Positions 46,914 to 58,600 of a DNA stretch of 64,000 nucleotides are shown here, in pieces; position 1 is the first letter of the stretch; the number at the start of each line of letters is the position of its first letter. The DNA lies in assembly GCA_903813345.2 (NCBI GenBank), contig CAIIXF020000004.1, positions 2,995,525 through 3,059,524 on the forward strand, given 5' to 3'. This DNA comes from Owenia fusiformis. Its lineage: Eukaryota; Annelida; Polychaeta; Sabellida; Oweniidae. The position numbers and the translations under genes were made by a program. Under the pieces are notes generated by a model that was given only the letters and a program-made list of their open reading frames with translations, did not search any database and was not told where the DNA came from.

Positions 46914-49586
46914 GAAAGAACTAAGAAATAATTTATATAACAGGAATTTAATAATAAGACTAAATACTTTCTAGATGCAGAAGTAGAAATGGTAAAATTA
47001 ATATAAATCAAAAACCAGGATGTCGTCTGAATTCTAACATTAGAAAATAAAGATGGCCTAAATTCTTGCTTGGGATTGGAAGCTAACTATTATTAGTTTA
47101 TATTAGTCTTAGAAGTATAAGATATATAACAAACTAGTACTACACAACATTTCGATCAGCCAGAGTAATGGCTTCGAGAGTGAACAGCCGCACACAATTT
47201 GACACTGGCTTCAAAGGGTTAATCGGGAAATCAGTGCATCAATTCTATAATAAACTAATAGTTTTAATGATTTTATTTTACATTTTAACTTTTAAGTAAA
47301 CTATATGTAAGATGAGACAATAAATCATGATAATCCATATTATTATTCATTTCAAATTATTCATAATTTCAAGCAGACTTTAACCATACACCCATAGACT
47401 GTAGGTATAACGACCACACATTTCTGTAAATGATTTTTGTATTGTTTTTACAAAAAGTAAAAATTTCTCAACTAGAAAATTAATTGTATATTTCTTATAA
47501 TGGCAAAAACTAGACAAAATTATATGTCTCTGGCTAGCTAGACTATGCTATCGATATACATGTACCCTGTATGTATTTTGCAATTTCAATGTTGTCAATC
47601 ATTTGTGCTCTTATGCTCTTAATCATGAAGCTTTTGAGAAATATGAGGCATTTTGTTGTGGTCCGCAATATTGTCTTCCACCATGGGCTTTCCTAAGAAC
47701 GGATTGCTTGTTTTGTTGACATTTATAATGATAATGACCATGCCTTCCATATTCATGATTCAGTATTTGAGATGCATCACATTAAAGAGTGAATCTAGAA
47801 TCAGTTCAAATTAAAATGAACCCATAGTAAAAATGAATAAGTTGAACTAAGGAGTCCCATAGCCCATGGTTGTTCTTTAGTATGCAATGGGAACATCTTA
47901 ATGAATGCATGGTTGATTTCCATATGTTTCAATGGGTGTATGAACCTAGGATAGCCAGTGATTCAAAATTTCAAAAAATTCTGGCTGACATTGATGCCAT
48001 TATAATATACCGCTTCTATTCACATATTGCTTTACATGCATTTATTAAGAGTTTATATTTTAGTATATATTCACAAGACTTGATTGTTTTTAGCTCATAT
48101 TGAGCTATTTTTATGGAGCACAGATATAATACATGCATTCTGTTGATTCGTCTCTCCGTCTGTCCATCTGTCCGTGAATGATATTGAACACATTTTTGAA
48201 TGTGAATTGGCTACCCTTTTTTAAAAGTTTACTTTCACATCTAGGCTTAGTAATTTGTACTTCTAACCTCCTGATTGCAGGGAAGGAATCACTTTAAATG
48301 AAATCTTATTCAAATTAATGTGATATGTAATCATTTTTTTAAGCATTTGACATTTTCCAAATGTGACCATATTGTGAGCCTTTTTTTTAAAAGCAATAGT
48401 TATATTTATTTATGAAATGACAATCACTCAGTTTGTCTTGTAAAAATTATCAATATTTATCAACAACTCCTTGGCTGATAATTTCAGGTAACCACATATC
48501 AGAGCATATTGCATTTCCAATTAATCAGAATCATTTAGGGAAACTACCATTTTAGCCAACTACCCCCCCCCCTCCCCCCATGTTAAAGTCACATGTGTGT
48601 GTTAAATATGTGACTGAGTGAACATTGTTATTATCTGATTGTATTTAAATATCCAGAGTGTTTCAGTAGTATTGCATGTATAAAAAGTGTAATTTGGATC
48701 TTTCTCTTTTTCAGTTTTTGTAACCTCGACATTTTACATTTTCAGTTTTTACAAGAAGTCATCCGTAGTATTTGACTAGTAGGGATTGGGTCAAAACATG
48801 AATGTCCGTCAAAATGTATAAACAATTTTTTTTATGAGAGCAATAAAAGGCAATTTTATTTTATTTTCACGTGTCACTAATTCTAGAGATTTGTTCGCAA
48901 ACAAATTCTTTCAAATTTTGTGGTTTGAAAATATGAGGAAGGGTCAAAATATTGTTTTGTTTTTACTGGACAGAAATGTTAACCCAATCCATTGTTAGTA
49001 GAAACATGGGCATTCTATTGAAAGCCCATGGTAGAAATTTATTAATCATATAGCATCCGGTTCCATTATCCTTTTTATTCCTCTATGACCATCAGAACTT
49101 TATACACAATTGATTATTTATCAGTAAACAGTCATAATGAACTATTCTTTTCTCCAAAAAATGTCATTTACTTTTTTCTATCCACATGTTTTATAGTAGT
49201 CTTCATCGAGTTATGTTTTATCTTTAGGAGCTACATTGATTAAGTTAATATGCTTTTTTGAACCCATGTTCCAGTTCTCTCCAATGTTGTTGTTTCAATT
49301 GACATTAAAATGCCTGTTCCTATAGTTACATGAAGGCCTGAGATTGTGATTTCTGTACTCTTTTGGATACATAATATCATGATGGTATTATTGAGAACAT
49401 TTTTTTAACTATGACAAAGAAAACATTTCCTTTTCATGAATTTTTCAAAAGGATTTTATTCAACATATCACAACCTGATATTATGAAAAAAGATTGTACA
49501 AAAATTCAAAATCGACTCTCGAGCACTCATATCCATTCATATCCATATCCATACCAATCACACACGTTTATGGATCTCTTTTGTAG
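46914..49586. other. Noncoding DNA, no feature recognised
   Basis: AT-rich with short homopolymers (C-run near 48565). Presumed PEPCK intron or upstream region. An ORF at 49411-49674 overlaps exon 1 of PEPCK in another frame and is not real. Confidence 0.5.
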
Positions 49587-49616
49587 TATCCATACCAACA
49601 AGGAGAAACACCAGGC

Positions 49617-52600
49617 ATGGCTCAAGTCGAAGAAGAAACAGAAATTCCCTTCTATGAAGTTCACGAGATTGTAGTTCCTCATCTAGGGCATGTACCCATT
49701 GCAAAAGGTGACTTCCATCGCCTTCCTAAGAAGGTGCAGAAGTTCATCGCATATTACGTAAGTATATTCGTAATTTTGATAAATTTAACAATTTTAAAGT
49801 TTAGAGACCTGGAGGAAATATATGTATTTGTTAGTAAATAAGGGTTATGTACTGGGAGGTTTTGGATATGGGGTTTATCCAGAGGGAGATATGCATATCT
49901 ACCTGAGGGACCGTAGGGACCGAAGTTAGATGTGCATATCTCACGAGGGATGAACCCAATATCCAAACCGACCGTACATAACTGCTTTATCCTATACCAA
50001 GTAGAGTTTTCAGGGGCAGATGGCCATTTCAATAGTACAAGGTGTAAAAATAAACAAATCATTCATATGCAAAGTCATTTTATTGCATTTCCACTACTTA
50101 CCGGAAGCGGGAAGATATGCACTGAAGCGGGAAGATATGCACCGAAGCGGGATATATGGCGGGAGATATGGAGGTTCTGGATATGGAAACCTCAAAATCA
50201 GGATGTGGCATATATCTTACCAACTTATCTCCCTAAAACTCTACTTGGCATAGGATAAATCTGGTTATTTAAACAGTGGATATTCTCTCTAAAAGAACAC
50301 ATTAATTTAGAAAATTACATTTCATATTCTCCAATCAAAAACTTTTAATGAGATACTTTCTATGAATATATAAAACTTTGAAAGGTTTTTGTGAAAACTC
50401 TACATGAATATGAAGGTTTTGCACATTGGCCTATGAATAAAAATTCAATTACTGAGGAATGTGTATTTCCTAGTAGATGAGCCTTAAATACAAAGGCTCA
50501 TCCAGTTGTATAATATCTTTTATAGTGTGATTTGCTGACACCAAGGGGTCTCTATATATGTGATGGTACTGTGAAGGAAGCTGATGAAGTTGTACACAAA
50601 CTTCTAGAAAGAGGAACCCTTGAACCATTAGAGAAACTAGACAACTGGTAACATTTTTAGTTCATTACAATTTATGAATGAATTATGAATGCTTTGATAT
50701 ATCATTTTCAGAATTCTTTTCATCTTTGTTTTGATTTTTTAATTGTATGGCCGCATTTTATCTTTTTCAATTCAGTTTATGTCACAATTATTTCAATGTC
50801 TCGGTTTATGTTACCATTATTTCAATGTCTCAGTTTATGTTACCATTATTTCCATGTCTCAATTTAACTCACCACCAAAAAGTGGTGACATATTGTTATG
50901 ATCTTTGTTGTTTGTGATGGCTGATGGTGAACAGTAGTTGGCGATCGTCATCTGTAACAATATTGTGAGCAACTAGGTGGTGACATTTTGTAAATGACTT
51001 GTACTTCAGTGCTTCAGTGAATTCACTTGTCAACAAAATGGATGGTATTCAAAAACTTTTGAGAAAATAAACTTGATTTGTTTGAGGAAGTAAATGATGA
51101 TTTTGTCAGAGGAAATGTAAACCTGCACATCGCTCCAAAACGAAATATTTTGACATATATTGTTTTTACATTTTCAAGCTCTAAAATGAAGTTTCTGTAA
51201 ATAAAAATTGTTTTTTCTGTGTAATATCAAAGAACAATCACTTAGTAAAAAAAGAAAAAAAGTACATGCGGGATTCGAACCCGGGCCGCCTGCGTGCTTA
51301 GCGAGCATTCTACCGCTGGGCTACCAATTCATTATGAATGGCGAGCGTAATTAAACGCTACTTATTTTGAATGCTATAATTCGGAAGTGACGTCACGTTC
51401 TTAATTTAGAAACCTTCCAAAAATCATATTGTCGTCGACAATCGAAGCAATTCAATGAATAATCGTTGTAATGACACATTTATCGTGAGTATTTATACAC
51501 AAGATTTGCCCCATTTGTTCATCATTCTATAATCTTTCATTAAGCTCAAAATGATAAAGTTCACCCCCGAAACAACCCAAGATTGCGTTTTGGAGCAATG
51601 TGCAGGTTTAATTTTCAAGTGTAATTTAGTCAGCATGTTGTTACATTAGGAGAGGAGGTTGGGGGTTAAAAAAATATTTAAATAAATATTGCTTTTCTAC
51701 AACCTTCAACATTTGGACACATTGGTTCCAGTTACACAAGAGGATCAATGTTTGGTTACAAAGCTTCATGACAAAGGTGTTACTCAGGGGTCTTTTTTTA
51801 TTTATCAAAAAGAAGTCTTGGTTTTCTTGGAATCACAAGCTTCAACCATACTAAAAATGAACTCTAGGTACATATTCCTTTGTAAGGAAGCTTTCTTGGT
51901 TAAAATTCTTTGTAATGAAGCAATTTATACCCACTGTGTTACATGTACCAACATTTCTACCATCAATCCTATTATCACATTTCAGTTTTATCTGTCGTAC
52001 CGATCCCGCTGATGTTGCGAGAGTAGAGTCTAAAACCTGGATTTCTACCAAACAAAAGCATGATACTGAACCCGACTGCAAAGAAGGAGTCAACACTATA
52101 ATGGCTCACTGGAGGTCACCTGAGGAGGCCAAGAAGGAGACCAGTGAACGCTTCCCAGGATGCATGGCAGGTAGGTCTTTCTTCATACAATTTTGTTCCC
52201 CTCTAGCTAAGGGAGTACAGCTGACTAGAGGTGTCCCTGTCCCTTTCTGATTGGGACGTGAAATGTCGGGCCGGGTCAGAAGAAAATGGAAAAATGAATC
52301 TGACTTAATTGTTAAGTACTAGCAACTGAAATGACCGGGTCATAATACATGGCACATTATAAGGCTGTTTAAGCCTGCATTGCTGCGTATTATTCTTTGA
52401 TAAAATGAAAAATGATAGAAACTTAACATTAAATTGTTCCGGAACAACCATGAATTATTTTCCATTCACAATTTATACAAGAAATAGGCCAGCTAGAAGT
52501 CTGAAATTTCTGTTGGGAATATAAAGCATTTTACAATTGTTTTTGATATTCCTGCTAAGTAGTTGTTTGTGACACAATTGAGCCTTCTGATCAAAGATTC

Positions 52601-55600
52601 CTGTCAACTTGATGTGGGTGTGACAAGTTTACAGTTAACTGACTCTAACTATATACTTATTGATCACCCTTTGTATTTTGTGTTGTAGGACGTATGATGT
52701 ATGTTATACCATTCAGTATGGGACCTATTGGTTCCCCTCTAGCTAAGGTTGGAGTACAGCTTACAGACTCTAACTATATACTTATTGATCACCCTTTGTA
52801 TACTTTTGTGTTGTAGGACGTATGATGTATGTTATACCATTCAGTATGGGTCCCATTGGTTCCCCTCTAGCTAAGGTTGGAGTACAGCTTACAGACTCCA
52901 ATTACGTACTGCTCTGCATGAGGGTGATGGCCCGTGTCAGTGAGAAGGTGATTTATTTATTAATCCACCAAACGATTTGAAGGGTTATAGGGAAGCCATT
53001 AATTTGTTTGTTCATCCATCCATTCGTATGTTCATAATGAAAATGATGCCATCAAACACTATTTTTCAAAGATAAACATACATTCTTTACAAATCTATTT
53101 TCAAACAGTTTTTGATTTTTATAAAAGGCTAATATATGGTTCCAGTTTTGTTTTGGTTAAGTGACTGGATTTGCTTCTTGCCTATTGAAACATCCTATGC
53201 CCAATTTGTATTAAATTTCTTTCAACCGTGTAGGTAATACCATCTATCAATTCAATTCAATTCAAATCCTGTCACCTTTTGATATATCAGAAAAATATGG
53301 GCTATCTAGATGAAAATGTCATTGAAAACTTGAGAATTAGAAAAAGTATGAAAAATGGGCATATTTTGACCAATTTTGGTCTGTATCATGAAAATTAAAA
53401 TCCTGTGGAGAATGCTGAAAGATGTGACCAAATAAACTATTTGGAAATGAACAAATTTTGTTATTTTTTCAGGTATGGGATGCTCTAGGTGACAATGACT
53501 TTGTAAAATGTGTTCATTCTATGGGATGCCCCCGACCATGGAGAAGTAAGTACACTCATTACCTTAAATACACCCCCCAAAAGGCAATCTGATTTTCGAC
53601 GCCGTTTCGGTGCCAAATTTCGCTGTGGTTTCGGCACCAAATGGACTGACTAGTCTGGTGCCAAATTTTGGTATCGATAGGTTTCAGTGCCGGAACGGTG
53701 CCGGAACAAATGGAATTTTTTCGATGCTGAAAAGGCGCCGAATTATATTGCTGGCTGTTTAAATAGAACTCTGAATAGATTTATCCAGTTCAGAAGTCCC
53801 TAAAACCATGATACAAACTTGTGTCAGTGTTAAAATTGTTTTAAGAAAAAATGTGTTTTATTATTACTTTTTACGAACATGCCAGATTTCAGATGCTTGG
53901 ATTTTGCCAAGTTTCACATGCTTGTTTAACATGTTTAGTGAGCTCATTTCACATAAATGCCCATTTCACATGTATGCCAAGTTCCACATGCCTGTTAAAC
54001 ATATCCTTTGAGCCCATTTCACAAGTCTAATCACTTGTACTTACAGAGAAGGTGGTGAACCATTGGCCATGCAACCCTGAGAAAATTCTCATTGCCCATT
54101 TCCCTGAAGAAAGAAAGGTAAGCAGATATGATTATATGTTTGAAGCATGTGCTCCAGAAGCCCCTGTATCAGTTGTCACAAAACAAAACCCCTTCATTTT
54201 ATTATGTAAGAAAAAGAAGTTGCCAAATAATAATTGTGCTTAAACAGTCTTTTTGTTGTACATTTAGTATATGCAGCTAGCCCCTCATTGTATTGTCACA
54301 AAACCCCTTTATATTGTTATGTAGGAAAATGAAGTTGCCAAAAAAAAGTTGTGATGACACTGTCTGGGTAGTGCCATATTGAATTTGGTGTTATGGATCT
54401 ATTTTGCATACTACTTCTCATTATAGGTGAAGTCATATGGCAGTGGCTACGGTGGTAACTCGTTGTTAGGAAAGAAGTGTTTCGCTTTGAGAATCGCCAG
54501 TGTGATCGCTAGAGATGAAGGATGGATGGCTGAACATATGTTGGTAGGTGAAAATGTGTAGGAAAAATGTTAAATGTTAAAGTGGAATTTTGCTAGTAAA
54601 ATTGTTTGTCGAAAGCAAAACCCAAGTGACTGCTTAGTTATGAGAATCTTTGTTTCAAAGCAATGTGATATGCCACATGATTATCAATGTCACATGAATA
54701 TGAATGTCACATGATAATGAATGTCACATGATTATGAATGTCCCATGATTATGAATGTGACATGATTATGAATGTCACATGATTATCAATGTCACATGAT
54801 TAGGAATGTCACATGATTATGAATGTCACATGATTATGAATGTGACATGATTATGAATGTCACATGATTATCAATGTCACATGATTAGGAATGTCAGATG
54901 ATTATCAATGTCACATGATTATCAGTGTCACATGATCATCAATGGCACCATCGTTTTTAAATTGTTTATAAATTGCTAGCACATTGCTCAAATCTGTCAG
55001 TGTTCGTGATTAATTGGGTATTGAGTGTGTGTCTCACAGGCTAATTCAACCAATTTCTACCACGATATATAACCTCTTTCCTCAATTTAATTTTCATTTC
55101 TGATATACTAGAAGGGTAATGTTTTATTCTAAGGTTGATGTAATTACGTCACCACCAAAAAGTGGTGACATATTATTTGTTATGGTGTCTGTTTTTTGTG
55201 ACGGCAGTTAGCGATCGGCGGTTTGCGTCTGTAACAAATGGTGGTGACATTTTGCATTTTAATGCCTTGTTTTGTCTTGTTTTCAGATCATGGGGCTGAC
55301 TGACCCCCAAGGACGTGAACATTACCTAGCTGCAGCTTTCCCCAGTGCTTGCGGAAAAACCAATTTGGCTATGATCAAGCCAGGACTCCCAGGATGGAAG
55401 GTTCTTTGTGTTGGTATGTTATTTGGACAAATGAGTGGTTGCTATGGTGTCTTAATGTTGAAAGTTTCATAAAAATGAATGACATATAACTTCATTATTG
55501 TTGACTCCCACTTCCCCTATATATTATAATAAAAACTGTATTATGTCATTTAACAAAAGATATCATGAATCTGAACATATTAAGTGTTTTTTTTTGCAAT

Positions 55601-58600
55601 TTGCCACTCTTTATCTGCGATAGATAGATAATAATATAATAGGGCATGATAATAACCAGTGTAATAATAGGGCATGATTTACTGAAATATTATTTCACTT
55701 GTAGGTGATGATATTGCATGGATGAAGTTCGATGAAACTGGCCAATTATTTGGTATTAACCCAGAGGCTGGATTTTTCGGAGTCGCTCCTGGAACTAACT
55801 GGAAGACGAACCCTAACGCCATGCACTCCTTCCAAGCGAACACTGTCTTCACAAACATAGCAAAGACAGAAGATGGTGGCTACTATTGGGAAGGTCTAGA
55901 AGATGAACTGCCAAAGGTTTGGAAAATCTTTTTCTTAATGGAGAAGCCCCATAGCTTTTGTCAAGGGAGTTAACTTTTCAAAAAATTTCAGAGGTGTTCA
56001 CATTTGACAACTTTGACTCAAAATCATTTAAAAAGTGCTCAGAATGGTGAATAACTGCATGATTTCGAGAGGCTTTGGCAAGGGGGATTACAGGCCTGAG
56101 CCTGGACGAAAAACATTGTTTCTCTGAATTTTTTCTCTAAATTGCAGTCATTGTTGCTGCACACATACTATAGCTCCATGTTTCTGTAGTTTCACACATC
56201 AGAGCACCTATCAACAGTCAAATCTTCGCAAACTTTACACTGAAGTTTCCAACTAAATTGAAAATGAGAAGTTATTTTAAAATTAGAGAGTTCAGTTTTT
56301 GTCACTGTATGTGTAATACTGAGGGACCAAAAAATGGCAACTTTGTATTTTCCTCACATTTGACCACCCTGTAGGTGCTTCGAAACAGAGTCAAATGTAT
56401 AACTTCAACATGACAAGTTCATTCAAACCATTCAACATTCAAACCATTCAACCATCAAATTAAAACAAATTAAGAAAAGTTGTGTTTTTTTTCATTTTAT
56501 CCCATGTTAATGCTTTAAAAACATCCAACTTTAAAACCAACTCATGGTTTTCACTTTATCCCATGTTAAATCTTTAAAAAACATCCAACTTTAAAACTCT
56601 GTTATATTACAGGACACCAAGATAACTACATGGCGAGGTGAACCATTCAAGATAGGCGATCCAATTAAGGCGGCCCATCCTAACTCACGATTCTGTTGTC
56701 CTGCTGCACAATGTCCCATAATTCATCCCAAGTGGGAGGACCCCAAGGGAGTACCCATTGACGCACTTATCTTCGGTGGAAGGAGACCTGAGGGTATTAC
56801 TATATTATTGATTTTAATGAATTCTAGCATTCAGAATTCTAAATGGGTCTTCTGACAATATTATACATTTTACTCTAAACTTAACTTTTGTAATACTGAA
56901 GAGTAATGAGTTTTTACTCAGAGAGTTGAAATAAGATTAACTTGAAATTCACGCAGTTATGACATGAAGCTGCTCAGATTTTAGGCAATATCAGTTACCA
57001 TGACAATGAATTACATCCATTTTCTCCATTTCTTTATTTCATTTCATATTAATACATGCATATATATCAAATCTGCAGATTATATTTTTTTATTTGCATT
57101 GTTAATTTAACGGAATGATCTCGACACATTCAGGTGTACCATTGGTGTATGAGTCTTTCGACTGGAACCATGGTGTCATGGTTGGCGCACAATTGAAGTC
57201 TGAGACAACCGCAGCTGCAGAGTTCAAAGGTCAGATATTAAGAAATCCTACGTACCTGGAATACTTTTTTTATGACTCTAATTGTCAATTCCAACTGGAC
57301 TTAAATGCATATCATGTGGTTTTAGATTTAAAAAGAAATTGATTGCAGTCAAGACTATACATCTCTGAATCAGTTACATGTTCTGAGTAACTTTTTTATT
57401 GAAATTTATTTATTTTAAAACATTTATACATTACAAATTCTGAGTAACCAGTGGTTTTGTCTTTTCTCAGTAACATGTATTTAGGGTGAGGAATTTTTCA
57501 GCTGCTTTCGGAGATTTTTTTTTTCAAAATAATACTGGCTTGCAAACACAGTCCAACTTAACAGAAAATAACAGTCAGAATATTGTTCAATATTGAAAAA
57601 ATAGGTCTATTCTTGAAGATCTTAATAGAAAAATAGACCTCATTTTGAAAAATAGCACTATATACAGTATTCAACAGTAGACTGCTGAGAGTTTATAACA
57701 ATATTTCCATTTACAGGCAAGAATATCATGCATGACCCAATGGCTATGAGACCTTTCATGGGCTACAACTTTGGGCATTACCTACAGCATTGGCTCAACC
57801 TAAACAAGGCCCCAAATAAAGTAAGTACAGAAAAATCTGCCCAAGTGGAACACCTTCGGTACCTCTTAAAAGTGCTCCACTTGGGAGGTTTTCTACCTAT
57901 TATGGGCTACAACTTTGGCCATTACCTACAACATTGGCTCAACCTCAACAAGGCCCCAAATAAAGTATGTATAGAAAAATCTGCCCAAGTGGAACACCTT
58001 CGGTACCTCTTTAAACTGTGCTCCACTTGGGAGGTATTCTTCTTATAGAGGTTCAATTAATATAAGTCAGTTGATCTTGGGACTCTGAAAAGTGTTCCAC
58101 TAACGAAGGTGTTTGACCTTCCACTTTTCACTGTAATGTTAACAATTTTCTAGATGCCAGTAGGTAGTTGACAGTTTTAGCTAATTTAGGTCAGATTACA
58201 AGGCAAACAATTGCAGAAGAGGAAAATGTTTTCCTCAACTTGAATTTGCAATTGCAAGATTTAGTGGATCAAATAGTCAGCCATCTTGGATGAAGAGTGT
58301 GTATGTTGGAGAGTCCAATTTATTTTTAAAAAAAATTTCTATGAGGTGACCATAGGCTATATGACATTAAAAACAGGAAAACCCTATAAATTAATTATTA
58401 GTCTATGTACATGGCATACTTTTAGGTGCCCAAGATCTTCCACGTAAATTGGTTCCGTGTTGACAAAGAGGGCAAATTCTTGTGGCCAGGATTCGGAGAG
58501 AATGTCCGTGTACTCGACTGGATTTGCAAGAGAGTTCGCGGAGAAGATGTTGCTTTCAAATCACCTATTGGATATATGCCAAAGAAAGGTATAAAAACAA

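Noticed and set aside
49411-49674. 87-codon ORF overlapping PEPCK exon 1
   Set aside because: Different frame from the clear PEPCK coding sequence and low-complexity composition.
54664-54945. Regular short repeats resembling a CRISPR array
   Set aside because: Units of 15-16 bp are contiguous without unique spacers and lie in an animal intron; it is a minisatellite.
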